Source of the DNA: Prochlorococcus sp. AG-402-I20
GTDB lineage: Bacteria; Cyanobacteriota; Cyanobacteriia; PCC-6307; Cyanobiaceae
NCBI GenBank assembly: GCA_003216975.1
Contig: QCHY01000005.1
Span: 1 to 64,000 of the forward strand
Length of the DNA: 64,000 nt
Reading direction: 5' to 3'
This document shows positions 1 to 7,812 of the stretch, piece by piece. The position numbers and the translations under genes were made by a program. Position 1 is the first letter of the stretch. Each line of letters opens with the position of its first letter. Below the pieces are notes generated by a model. It saw only the letters and a program-made list of their open reading frames with translations, was not told where the DNA came from and made no database searches.

Positions 1-115
1 CTATTGGTTAACTAATTTGAATAATGGTGTTGAAACAAGATATGAATTACTATTAGGGTTTTCTGAATCTTTAGAAAACAAACAACTATTTTCAGAAATG
101 ACTGGTTTGTATTAA
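1..115 (+). CDS. C-terminal end of a DUF4214-like protein (partial)
   Basis: The first full codon is at position 2 and the frame runs to a TAA at 113-115, giving about 37 residues of a protein that begins outside the window. The tail contains GVETRYELLLGFSESLEN, which resembles the end of a DUF4214 repeat (pattern of a hydrophobic helix, then GFS-S-E). DUF4214 domains occur in large secreted or RTX/S-layer-like proteins of marine bacteria and cyanobacteria. No function can be given from this fragment. The next gene on this strand is a decayed hli, so the large gene probably ends its own transcription unit here. Confidence 0.6.
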   Translation, partial: YWLTNLNNGVETRYELLLGFSESLENKQLFSEMTGLY

Positions 116-412
116 TGACTATATTCTAGCTTTTGGGATAATTAAGTTTCACCGATTGATGAGAAATTTTAAACAGATTTTTTTACATCTTTATTATTAC
201 TTTAAACCAGGTTTCACTCTTATTTAATTCTTTTTTAGAAACACAATTAGTAACTTCTCAGATAACCTAAAATCTTTGATTATTGAAGTATTTATTGGCG
301 TTTTTTAAGAAACTTTTTCACTTTCAGGTAAAAATAAAAATACCATTTTCTTATTTTCTATTTATTTACCTTTTAGACTTGCGAAGCTTTAGATTCGTAG
401 TACAGTTGTATT

Positions 413-526
413 ATGTATAGGATGTTTCCAGTGGAAATACTCTCTTTTCTTTTACTGTTCCAAAGTGTTCTTGTGATTTCTTCAACTTTTGTCTCTCCTC
501 GGTTAATTGATTATAGACATTTTTGA
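413..526 (+). CDS. candidate 37-aa hydrophobic peptide
   Basis: An ATG frame of 37 codons reads through a continuous hydrophobic stretch (residues about 7-27, containing LSFLLLFQSVLVISS) followed by a short polar tail. There is no convincing ribosome binding site. It lies in a stretch where neighbouring small genes are broken, so it may be a relic or chance. I do not recognise a family. Support is only the single clean membrane-like segment. Confidence 0.3.
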   Translation: MYRMFPVEILSFLLLFQSVLVISSTFVSPRLIDYRHF

Positions 527-622
527 TTTATCAAATCACTTTAGACTCTTAACTTAAGTCGTTAGGTATTCTAATCTCATTTAACTTAACTGTATAAATA
601 TGATTTGTTTTTGATAAATGCT

Positions 623-730
623 ATGAATTTTGCTGCTGAACGATTCAATGGTTAGATATCGATGATGGGTATAGTTGCAGGGATTGGAGTCTATTCTACT
701 ACCGGACAAATAATACCAGGTATTTTTTAG
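623..730 (+). pseudogene. hli: high-light-inducible (Hli) protein relic with in-frame TAG
   Basis: The reading frame from ATG 623 gives the classic Hli chlorophyll-binding start AERFNG, then a TAG stop at 653-655. It continues in the same frame as a complete Hli transmembrane helix and tail (MMGIVAGIGVYSTTGQ then IIPGIF) to TAG 728-730. In functional Hli proteins the motif is ExxNGRxAM, and here the stop sits where the essential arginine should be. Everything else is intact, so inactivation appears recent or the stop is read through. The N-terminal lead is very short and no ribosome binding site is visible. Hli proteins normally bind chlorophyll and carotenoid in the thylakoid membrane and protect photosystems. 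Confidence 0.8.
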
Positions 731-821
731 TCTATAATAGAAATAAAATAGTTCATAGATGAACTGAGATCTATTAACTATTTTTATGAGATTAATTCGA
801 ACGGATGGCTATTAAAAAAAA

Positions 822-991
822 TTAATCATGACTGCTCTTTTTTAAAGTAGCTAAAGCAGGTGCTTTCATTCCATCATAGTTTGGTCTAACAATGACCCCG
901 ACAATTGCGAATAAGGCGATAAAGGCAATTCAAATGAGGGAGCCGTTGGAGCAGGGGTTGATAGTAAACCACCAAAAATTAGTTGACTCAA
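822..991 (-). pseudogene. frameshifted small membrane protein
   Basis: Reading the minus strand from a TTG at 991-989, frame one gives LSQLIFGGLLSTPAPTAPSF. A different frame then supplies a strong membrane helix and tail (IAFIALFAIVGVIVRPNYDG, then MKAPALATLKKSSHD) ending at TAA 824-822. The two halves join plausibly around 925-935, where the second frame has a TGA (932-930) and no start codon. This looks like one single-helix protein of roughly 55 residues split by a small indel. The family is not recognised. It lies next to the broken hli gene, which supports local gene decay. Confidence 0.5.
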
Positions 992-1272
992 CTGAGTGAT
1001 TTAAAGTTATTGTTCTAGCGATATATTTTTTTAATGTGTAATAACCAATGATTTCTACTTTTTTTATTCATCTTTGTTGAGATCTTGCTCAACTCCAACC
1101 ATACATATCTAATACTAATTAATCAATTCATTCTTTAGTTACTGCTCAGTCTGGGCCTTTTAGCAAGACTTTTGTGTTTTATCAACATGATCAAATCTTT
1201 GTTTTTTCGAAAATTGTTACCTTATTTACAGACTTATATAATTTTTAAGCTATTGTAATTGTATGTTTATTT

Positions 1273-1285
1273 AAGGAGGTGATCC
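1273..1285 (+). promoter_or_regulatory. extended Shine-Dalgarno
   Basis: AAGGAGGTGATCC is complementary over 13 nucleotides to the conserved 3' end of bacterial 16S rRNA, far longer than a usual ribosome binding site. It sits immediately before a TTG at 1287, closer than ideal spacing for the AGGAGG core (the core ends 7 bases before the TTG). The minus strand of the same stretch therefore reads like a 16S rRNA 3' end. Confidence 0.6.
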
Positions 1286-1286
1286 A

Positions 1287-1388
1287 TTGTCGCATCTACC
1301 AATCGGACAAGAGTCAATGGAATTAAGAAAACTATTTTTTTCTGTTGCTCCTGCCTTGAAGGGGTTTATAATTAATAGATTTATATAG
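1287..1388 (+). CDS. 33-aa small protein with strong RBS and terminator
   Basis: A TTG-initiated frame of 33 codons follows an exceptionally strong Shine-Dalgarno and is followed, after 24 bases, by a perfect intrinsic terminator. This RBS, short ORF and terminator architecture argues for a real monocistronic small gene. The peptide has a polar start (LSHLPIGQESMELRK) and an amphipathic, hydrophobic second half (FFSVAPALKGFIINRFI), suggestive of membrane association. There is no recognised family. The alternative is that the transcript is a small RNA with a fortuitous frame. Confidence 0.5.
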   Translation: MSHLPIGQESMELRKLFFSVAPALKGFIINRFI

Positions 1389-1412
1389 TTTCATTTATCT
1401 GTTAATTTATTT

Positions 1413-1441
1413 AGCCAGCTACAAAGTAGCTGGCTTTTTTA
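1413..1441 (+). terminator. intrinsic terminator
   Basis: AGCCAGCTAC at 1413-1422 and its perfect complement at 1426-1435 form a 10-bp stem with an AAA loop, followed by a T run. It ends the unit that contains the 33-aa frame. Confidence 0.85.
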
Positions 1442-1575
1442 TTATTTAAGTCCTGACTAGAGATCTATTCTTAAATGATATTTGTTTTAACTCAGTATTT
1501 TCACTTATCTCTTGATCTCTTGATATTTATTCTAAAAAGGTTAATCTTAAGCAATAGAGTTACTCTTTTATTTCG

Positions 1576-1734
1576 ATGTTAAATGAAGAAAAAAGTGAAG
1601 TAGCAGAACAAAGGATAATTGAGTTGAAAACTTTAATTAATCATTGGAAAACAAGTAATATCGCATCAAGAAAAGCTACTGTAGATTTTGTTGAATCAAT
1701 CCTGCCTGATAGGCAAGATACTAAAGCAGCGTAA
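1576..1734 (+). CDS. 52-aa small hydrophilic protein
   Basis: An ATG frame of 52 codons encodes a charged, probably helical protein (MLNEEKSEVAEQRIIELK at the start, a central INHWKTSN, and a C-terminal LPDRQDTKAA). Residue usage is that of a real soluble protein rather than random AT-rich DNA: many Glu, Lys and Ile, and a Trp in the middle. No transmembrane segment or known domain is visible. It is likely a small conserved picocyanobacterial protein of unknown function. Confidence 0.55.
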   Translation: MLNEEKSEVAEQRIIELKTLINHWKTSNIASRKATVDFVESILPDRQDTKAA

Positions 1735-1892
1735 ACGATATGAAAGCTTACTATTCTTTTAGATTAATATTCTAATTCAGTATCAGTATCAATTTTTGTA
1801 TTGTATATAACTAAAATAATTATTGATAATAAAATTTATGGAAAAGAATAAAAGCTTAATTATACTATGAAAGATATTAATCGATAAAAACA

Positions 1893-2429
1893 ATGAAAAC
1901 TAGTCTTAGTTTAAACTTAAAAGAATATTTTTGGAATAGTTTAAAGAAAATCACTAATACCTTTAGTGATTTAACAGTTGATAATCTTGGCAATGGTTAT
2001 ATCAAATGCTTTTGGGAAATTGGTCCTATTGATAACATAAGAATTGAATTGAGTGAAAGTTATTTTTATGCTATTAGACTATTTGATATAAGTAATAATA
2101 GAAATAAAGATCATGCAACATGCATTATGAAGGAGGTTCAGGTAAGTAAATTTCAATCTTCTATTTCATTTCCTATTCCAATTAATAAAGGTGTTTATTA
2201 CTTGGAACTTGGTTATCGTAAGAAAAATGGTGAGTGGAGGAAGCTTGCATATCAAAATCTTAACTTGGGCTATAGGATAAGAAAAGTCATTCAAAGTTTT
2301 GATAATGATAATTGGTTTCCACCTAAAATGAAAATAGGAATTAATAATCTTATTCCTCATGAAAGGGCTTATCAACTTTCAATTAATCCACCAATTGGTG
2401 GTTCTGATGAAATTTCTTTAAAAAAATAG
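1893..2429 (+). CDS. DUF4912 domain protein, short form
   Basis: The 178-residue protein carries a DUF4912-like core from about residue 30 to 130: an aromatic CFWEIG strand, an AIRLFDISNN segment, a PIPINKGVYYLELGYR segment and a final tyrosine/leucine strand. The same landmarks appear in the 361-residue protein at 35849-36934 (VFWEIS, RLADVTNRN, PIPLGGRDYKVELGYR), so the two are paralogues. This copy lacks the N-terminal Rho-N/SAP-like head and the C-terminal beta-rich extension of the longer one. DUF4912 is of unknown biochemical role; the fold is predicted beta-rich and possibly ligand binding. Start is the first ATG of the frame. Base composition is very AT-rich, in keeping with the accessory surroundings. 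Confidence 0.75.
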   Translation: MKTSLSLNLKEYFWNSLKKITNTFSDLTVDNLGNGYIKCFWEIGPIDNIRIELSESYFYAIRLFDISNNRNKDHATCIMKEVQVSKFQSSISFPIPINKGVYYLELGYRKKNGEWRKLAYQNLNLGYRIRKVIQSFDNDNWFPPKMKIGINNLIPHERAYQLSINPPIGGSDEISLKK

Positions 2430-2544
2430 AATATCAATTTTGTATTTTCAATTCAATTGTTCAAATTTTTTTGTTAAACTTTTCTAATATATAAAATCTT
2501 CCGATTATTAAATATAAAATATAAGTAATTATTGATAAAAATCT

Positions 2545-2961
2545 ATGAAAGAAGACTTGTCTATCTTCAGAACTTTAAAAATCAAAGGTTTTACTAATAT
2601 TAATATTGATCAAATCTTTAATTATTTAGAAACTTTAGATTACGATCTAGAGAAAACAAGATATATTGGGAAAATATGTGCAAAAAACGAAAGGTTAGCA
2701 AAATATTTTTTTTTTCGAGATAAACTTAAATTTCAAATTAATTCTTTAGATGATACTTTGTATATAAATCAGATTTTAGATCAATGTATAGATTGGAGCG
2801 AGTTTTGGAGATTATTGGTTATTAAAAAAGGCTTTTGCTGTATTCGTCTATCTGGAGTGTTGCGCAGTCAAGCAAAATTTACCTTTTTATCTGGTCCAAA
2901 TATTCTTTCAGAAACTTCTGCAGACCTATCTGATTCAATCTATGAAGATGTCAATTATTGA
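2545..2961 (+). CDS. hypothetical protein, 138 aa
   Basis: I do not recognise this protein. It is soluble, rich in Lys, Asn, Ile and Phe, with a run of four phenylalanines near residue 55 (KYFFFRDK). The C-terminal half is more hydrophobic (FWRLLVIKKGFCCIRLSGV). No signal peptide or transmembrane helix is evident. It follows the short DUF4912 gene by about 115 bases on the same strand and could be co-transcribed. The extreme AT content fits an accessory, lineage-specific gene. Confidence 0.6.
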   Translation: MKEDLSIFRTLKIKGFTNINIDQIFNYLETLDYDLEKTRYIGKICAKNERLAKYFFFRDKLKFQINSLDDTLYINQILDQCIDWSEFWRLLVIKKGFCCIRLSGVLRSQAKFTFLSGPNILSETSADLSDSIYEDVNY

Positions 2962-3065
2962 TTAGAGGATATTTATAAAGAATGATTGGTTGCAGATTTT
3001 TTGTATCAATTCAAGTAATTGAGGTTTTTTATCCTTTTTTGATTTAATCTTAAACAAATTTTGGT

Positions 3066-3737
3066 TTGATTTTGTCTACTTATTTAATTACAGGTGCCAA
3101 TAGAGGTATTGGTTTAGAGTTAGTCCGACAATTGAAAGATAGAGGAGAAGATGTAATTGCTACTTGTAGGTCTACATCTTCAGAATTGAATTCCTTGTCA
3201 GTAAGGGTTGAAACCGATATAGATATTACTTCCGGAGACTCTGTGAGTAAACTTAAAGAGAATTTAAAAGGTATTAAAGTTGATATTTTGATTCAAAATG
3301 CAGGAGTAGCTGAATTCAACTCTCTTTCAAATTTAGATCCTGAAAGTATTGTTCATCAATTCAAGGTGAATGCCTTAAGTCCTCTCTGTTTTGTGCAAAC
3401 TATGCTTAGTCATCTGAATAAACCTGCAAAAATCGTTTTAATTAGTAGTCGGATGGGTTCAATTGAGGATAATAGTTCTGGTGGCTCATATGGATATAGG
3501 ATGTCTAAAGTTGCTTTATGTATGGCTGGTAAATCTTTGTCGGTCGATTTAAAGTCTAATGATACTGCAGTAGCAATTTTACATCCAGGTTTAGTTAGTA
3601 CTCGAATGACAGGATTTACTGCAAATGGAATTCAACCTCAAGAATCAGTCAAAGGACTTATTCAAAGAATTGATGAACTTACGCTTGATAATACTGGAAC
3701 TTTCTGGCATGCAAACGGAGATATCTTACCTTGGTAA
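3066..3737 (+). CDS. short-chain dehydrogenase/reductase (SDR)
   Basis: A Rossmann-fold NAD(P)-dependent oxidoreductase of 223 residues, usual length for a compact classical SDR. The glycine-rich cofactor motif TGANRGIG is at residues 9-16, the NAG motif (QNAGV) near residue 80, the catalytic serine in ISSRMGS near residue 129, and the YRMSK pair (Tyr-xxx-Lys) near residues 145-149. It resembles the C-factor/CsgA-like branch of SDRs, and the substrate cannot be told from sequence. The frame opens with TTG; a second TTG at 3072 (LSTYLITG) is an equally good start. It stands alone, followed by about 600 bases without a gene. Confidence 0.85.
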   Translation: MILSTYLITGANRGIGLELVRQLKDRGEDVIATCRSTSSELNSLSVRVETDIDITSGDSVSKLKENLKGIKVDILIQNAGVAEFNSLSNLDPESIVHQFKVNALSPLCFVQTMLSHLNKPAKIVLISSRMGSIEDNSSGGSYGYRMSKVALCMAGKSLSVDLKSNDTAVAILHPGLVSTRMTGFTANGIQPQESVKGLIQRIDELTLDNTGTFWHANGDILPW

Positions 3738-4337
3738 AAGCTTTTTAAAAATTTATGATTGATGGTACTGATTTTAAATATGCACACGATAATATTCTAT
3801 TATTAACCATTCATTGTTTTTAATTAAATTCTACTAATGTTTTTCTTGACTTTTTAATTAACGCTAATACCAACGCCCGGTGTTGTTAAAAGCTCTTCAT
3901 CAGATGCCGACATCATTGATTCTCATATAATATAACCAGTTCATAGAAATTATTCTAGTTTTTGTTCCTATTACTGGAATAGATGTCAGGTTTTCACATC
4001 TAGCTGATAATTTTTCTTTTTGTTGATTGAAAATACTTATAATTTTAGAAAGTTTGTTTATATTTATACAATCTTGTTAATGAAAATTTCTTTCTCGAAA
4101 GCATTTTCTTAAATATGCATTAGAAAAAACTTCTTGCAAGCATAAATATTTTCTTTTGATGATTGATTTACTTTTAAGTGTTATAGAATGTATTGAAAAA
4201 TACCAAATAAGCTTATATGTATTGATTTTTCTTATATGCATTTTATTTTTTATTAGCATTACTTGATTGATCTTGTCTTGGGTACTTGACTTTGTATTTA
4301 GATCCTGCAAATTATTTTTAGATGTAAACCCCTTCCT
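3738..4337. other. gene-free stretch of 600 bases
   Basis: AT-rich DNA with no convincing gene. The only notable feature is a short minus-strand frame at 3854-3916 of 20 codons (MMSASDEELLTTPGVGISVN) lying in a locally GC-richer patch. It has no visible ribosome binding site and could be a relic of a larger gene. A 94-codon minus-strand frame at 4077-4361 overlaps the start of the ParA-like gene and has random-looking composition, so it is not called. Confidence 0.5.
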
Positions 4338-5009
4338 TTGTTCATAACTGTATGTGGCCAAAAAGGTGGAGTAGCTAAAACTTGTACTTCAATCCATCTA
4401 GCAAGTGTTTGGTCTTTTCAAGGGAGAAATGTTTGTTTAGTTGATGCTGATAGAAATCGATCGGCTCTTGCATATGGATCAAGAGGCAATCTTCAATTTA
4501 ATATTGTTCCTGTAGAGGCAGCTGCTAAAGCAACTAGATTCTCAGAAATTGTCATAACTGATGGTCAAGCAAGTACTGATGAAGAAGAGCTGAAACATTT
4601 AGCCGCGGGATCTGATCTTGTTCTTTTGCCTACAGCGCCAAAAGCTAGATCGGTTGAATTAACCGTCGAATTAGCCTCATTACTAAAACAGGTAAATATT
4701 CCTCATGCAGTTTTATTAGTTAAGGTTGATTTTCGCCAAAAACGAATTGCGAATGAAGCAAGAGAAGCTTTAGAAAAATTTGATTTAAATGTATTAGAAG
4801 GAGATATTCCTTTGCTATCAGCTTTTGATAAAGCAGAAAACCAGGGAGCAGCTGTAATTGATGCTGTTGATGATAAAGGTCGATCCGATCCCAGGCGAAT
4901 GTCAGGTTGGTCGGCCTATTGTTCCATTGCTCAACAAATTCAATGCCAGATTTCGAAGCACTTGTTAGACATCAACAAACCAGTCGAAGACCTACCACTG
5001 AGCGCCTAA
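4338..5009 (+). CDS. ParA/MinD-family P-loop ATPase
   Basis: A 223-residue ParA-like ATPase. The deviant Walker A is at residues 9-15 (KGGVAKT), with alanine replacing the usual second glycine of KGGVGKT but both signature lysines kept. The VDADRNRSA segment follows at about residues 35-43. There is no ParB or parS-like partner nearby, so this is an orphan ParA of the type often used for positioning cargo rather than chromosome segregation. That role is inference. Initiation is at a TTG. The 3' end overlaps the next small gene by 67 bases, suggesting translational coupling. Confidence 0.85.
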   Translation: MFITVCGQKGGVAKTCTSIHLASVWSFQGRNVCLVDADRNRSALAYGSRGNLQFNIVPVEAAAKATRFSEIVITDGQASTDEEELKHLAAGSDLVLLPTAPKARSVELTVELASLLKQVNIPHAVLLVKVDFRQKRIANEAREALEKFDLNVLEGDIPLLSAFDKAENQGAAVIDAVDDKGRSDPRRMSGWSAYCSIAQQIQCQISKHLLDINKPVEDLPLSA

Positions 5010-5179
5010 AAGTAGTTGAAAACTTGCCTATTTCTTCTCAATCTCCTACCAGCGATGGGAAACATTTGAGTACATTATTTTTGGGTTTCATTGGAGGCCT
5101 AACTGGATCGATCCTGGGGACAGGTCTGATTTTTTATCTTTCAATTAAAGAATTAATAGATTTCAAACTGCTTTTTTAA
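4943..5179 (+). CDS. small membrane protein overlapping the ParA gene
   Basis: A 78-residue frame starting at ATG 4943, inside the last 67 bases of the ParA-like gene and in a different frame. The N-terminal 45 residues are polar (MPDFEALVRHQQTSRRPTTE); residues about 48-70 form a clear glycine-rich transmembrane helix (LFLGFIGGLTGSILGTGLIF) and the tail is short. Together with the upstream ATPase it may form a coupled pair, with the peptide anchoring the ATPase to a membrane; this is inference from overlap only. A longer frame from 4907 exists but would overlap more deeply. Confidence 0.6.
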   Translation: MPDFEALVRHQQTSRRPTTERLKVVENLPISSQSPTSDGKHLSTLFLGFIGGLTGSILGTGLIFYLSIKELIDFKLLF

Positions 5180-5225
5180 AGTTCGATTTTTAATCAATTT
5201 TTTGGTTTTTTGATATGTATATGAT

Positions 5226-7061
5226 TTATTTATTAGATCTATTAGTTTTTTTTGCTATCTCAACAATATCAGAAAAAGTTTGTGATTGTTGTATTAGGTG
5301 TTGATAATTACCAGAAGCAATTATTTTTCCATCTTTAAACTCATATATGCAATCTGATCTTTCAATGGTTGATAATCTGTGAGCAATCGTTACTATTGTG
5401 CATCGTCTACCTATAATTTCAATTGCATCCATTACCTCTGCTTCTGTTTTATTATCTAACGCGCTAGTAGCTTCATCTAGAACTAATAATTTTGATTGCC
5501 TATAAAAAGCTCTTGCTAAGGCTAAACGCTGCCTTTGCCCGCCAGATAATCTAATTCCGTTATCACCAACTGGTGTATTTAAACCCATTGGCATCTCTGA
5601 TACTAATTCGGCTAGTTGAGCTGCTTGCAGTGCATCCCAGACTCTTTGTTTATCTATTAATTGTTTATCTAATCCATATGCAATATTTTCAATAATATTA
5701 CTATTTAATAAAGTAATTGATTGCGGAACATAAGAGCAACAATCCTGCCATGCAGGCACCTCTGCATCATTTACTTCAACTCCATCTAATAATAGTTTTC
5801 CATTGGTTGGTCTCAGAAGACATAGTAATTGATTAGCGGTTGTGGTTTTCCCACTTCCAGTTTCTCCCACAAACGCGATTCTTGAACCTATAGGTATTGT
5901 GAGATTGATATTTTTTAAAGTGTATTCTTTACTGTTTGGATACTTATAACTAAGTCTTTCAAGTTTTATGTTGTTTCTAGGTTCAATTCCTTTTTTTGTT
6001 GGAACGCCCTTTGATCTTTTAGTCAGCCTACTAGATGGCAGTTCTATCAACTTCAGTATTTCTTCTAAATCAGGTATTGATGCACGCATAGAAGTTAATG
6101 CTCTAAAGGAATCTTGTAATGGAGGCGTTAGTTTTAATGCAGCCACTGCTATCGTTGCTAAGAATGGAACTATCTCAATAAGTATTGATTCGTTTTGCCC
6201 AGTTATATAAGGGAAAAGACCAATCGCAAAAATCAATGTAATACCAAAAGGTTCGATTAATGACCTGGGAAATTCAGGCAAAACCTCAGCTTTCCAAATA
6301 AATGGGAAGGAGGTTTTACCTGCTAATTTATATCTTTTTTCAAAATATGATTCTGAGCTTGTAAGATGTACATCTATAATCGTCCTCATTGATTCAGTGA
6401 GAATATTATTTGTTTCCTTCTCTAATTTGATTCGTTGACTAGAAGAATACCTTATAAAAGGTGTTACGAATAACGAAATAAAAATATAAAAAATTAATAG
6501 ACTTATTATTAAATAAAGAGCTATCGATTTGGCTATGAAAAGGACAGCAATACATATAAAAGTAATCACACATAAGCCACTTGAAATTTGAAGTATTGGC
6601 TTTACTAGAAATTCTGAGACTCTTGAAATATTTATCAAAACTTTTGATGATAAATCAGATTTTTTCTTGTTTAAGAAGAATTCATAGGGTTGAGATAGCA
6701 ATTTTTTTTGTGCCAGTTCTGACAAATCTCTCCAGATTGCTACTCGAAGCCTTTCTTGGGATGCTTTAAGGAATAATTTAGAAAATGATGCCAGCCAATT
6801 CATTGTTATGTATATGACTACTAAGCTGATAACTTTTGTTTTTGGGTCTTCGGGGATTAATTTTTGAAATGGTAATGGAGGTTGATTAGGTTGGCCTATA
6901 AAAACAGTAAATAATCTAGATACAATCCCCACTACAATTACATCTACTAAACCAGTAAAGGCGGCTACAGGAATTAATTTCAAAAGAGACCTTCTTCTTT
7001 TAACTGGTAGTGCCTTAAGCAGGCGCATTAATAAATGATATGTTTTGCTTGTACGAATCAT
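5226..7061 (-). CDS. ABC exporter, fused permease and ATPase (MsbA/HlyB-like)
   Basis: A 611-residue half-transporter. An N-terminal six-helix exporter domain spans roughly residues 30-330 and the nucleotide-binding domain residues 365-600. Visible motifs are Walker A GETGSGKTT (399-407), signature LSGGQ (505-509), Walker B LLVLDEATSALD (525-536) and the H-loop AHRLST (561-566), so it should hydrolyse ATP. The family exports lipids, lipid-linked sugars, peptides or drugs as a homodimer in the inner membrane. A glycosyltransferase gene lies 0.75 kb away on the other strand, which weakly suggests a lipid-linked or surface-sugar cargo. The gene converges with the ParA-region small gene. Confidence 0.9.
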   Translation of the reverse strand: MIRTSKTYHLLMRLLKALPVKRRRSLLKLIPVAAFTGLVDVIVVGIVSRLFTVFIGQPNQPPLPFQKLIPEDPKTKVISLVVIYITMNWLASFSKLFLKASQERLRVAIWRDLSELAQKKLLSQPYEFFLNKKKSDLSSKVLINISRVSEFLVKPILQISSGLCVITFICIAVLFIAKSIALYLIISLLIFYIFISLFVTPFIRYSSSQRIKLEKETNNILTESMRTIIDVHLTSSESYFEKRYKLAGKTSFPFIWKAEVLPEFPRSLIEPFGITLIFAIGLFPYITGQNESILIEIVPFLATIAVAALKLTPPLQDSFRALTSMRASIPDLEEILKLIELPSSRLTKRSKGVPTKKGIEPRNNIKLERLSYKYPNSKEYTLKNINLTIPIGSRIAFVGETGSGKTTTANQLLCLLRPTNGKLLLDGVEVNDAEVPAWQDCCSYVPQSITLLNSNIIENIAYGLDKQLIDKQRVWDALQAAQLAELVSEMPMGLNTPVGDNGIRLSGGQRQRLALARAFYRQSKLLVLDEATSALDNKTEAEVMDAIEIIGRRCTIVTIAHRLSTIERSDCIYEFKDGKIIASGNYQHLIQQSQTFSDIVEIAKKTNRSNK

Positions 7062-7251
7062 TCATTAAAATTACTTACTTTTGAGAAATTATTTAGGCTG
7101 ATTCAGCCAGTTCCTTGGGTGTTTGGTCATGAGTTATTTATCCCGTCGCTATACAAAACCCAAAAAATATTCTGAAAAAATATTCTGTTGAGAATATTGA
7201 ATATATTTTATTTTTAATTTTTCATAGTCTTGATTTACATTCAAAGATGAA

Positions 7252-7764
7252 CTAATTTCTTTTAGTAGATAACAAATATCCGAAGAAGATGAATATAATC
7301 AGTGGTAGTAGATAAATAATAATCATAAAACCAGATAGAAAGATTAATAGACTTAAAATAATAAAAATTATTATTAATATAATTCTCAGAATTCTTTTGA
7401 TTTGATTTAACCAAAAAATACCTTTCAGTTTTTCTAGACTGGTTTCTAATTCTCTACGTTTGAGATATAATTCTTTCAATTGTTTTTGATGCCAATTAAT
7501 TGAGTCCTCTAACTTTGTTTTATATAAACTCTTCCCAATATGGTCTATAAAATTATTCGATCTTGAGAATGTAGATCGGAATTTTACAACTTGGGCTTCA
7601 ACAAGGGCTTTACTATTCTTCGATATTTCGTTATTTATCTCTTGAAGTTTAATTTTAATTTGATCTTCCAAGGCAAATTTTAGGTTTGAATTATATTGCA
7701 CAATTTCTTGACTACTCTTTTGCTTAAATTTAAAAAATTTTAAAAAGAAGTTTGCTATCAACAT
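7252..7764 (-). CDS. hypothetical protein with coiled coil and C-terminal membrane hairpin
   Basis: 170 residues. Residues about 15-115 are highly charged and helical (Lys/Glu/Gln heptads, e.g. KELYLKRRELETSLEKLKG). From about residue 118 onward come two strongly hydrophobic helices (IKRILRIILIIIFIILSLL and GFMIIIYLLPLIIFIFFGYL), ending in a short basic tail. This topology suggests a membrane-anchored protein with a cytoplasmic coiled-coil domain. No family is recognised. It is divergent from the glycosyltransferase gene, with starts about 48 bases apart, so they may share a control region. Confidence 0.6.
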   Translation of the reverse strand: MLIANFFLKFFKFKQKSSQEIVQYNSNLKFALEDQIKIKLQEINNEISKNSKALVEAQVVKFRSTFSRSNNFIDHIGKSLYKTKLEDSINWHQKQLKELYLKRRELETSLEKLKGIFWLNQIKRILRIILIIIFIILSLLIFLSGFMIIIYLLPLIIFIFFGYLLSTKRN

Positions 7765-7812
7765 TTGACTTACTATTATCTAAGAAAGATTTGCTATGAG
7801 GATATTATAACG

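Noticed and set aside
3854..3916. 20-codon minus-strand frame MMSASDEELLTTPGVGISVN
   Set aside because: Too short to support, without RBS or neighbours; could be a relic, mentioned only in the gap description.
4077..4361. 94-codon minus-strand frame across the ParA gene start
   Set aside because: It overlaps the start of a confidently called ATPase and its composition (many Ile, Lys, Asn, Ser) looks like random AT-rich DNA.
7140..7215. Repeats AAAATATTCTG near 7170-7200
   Set aside because: Simple AT-rich repetition; no symmetry or known element.
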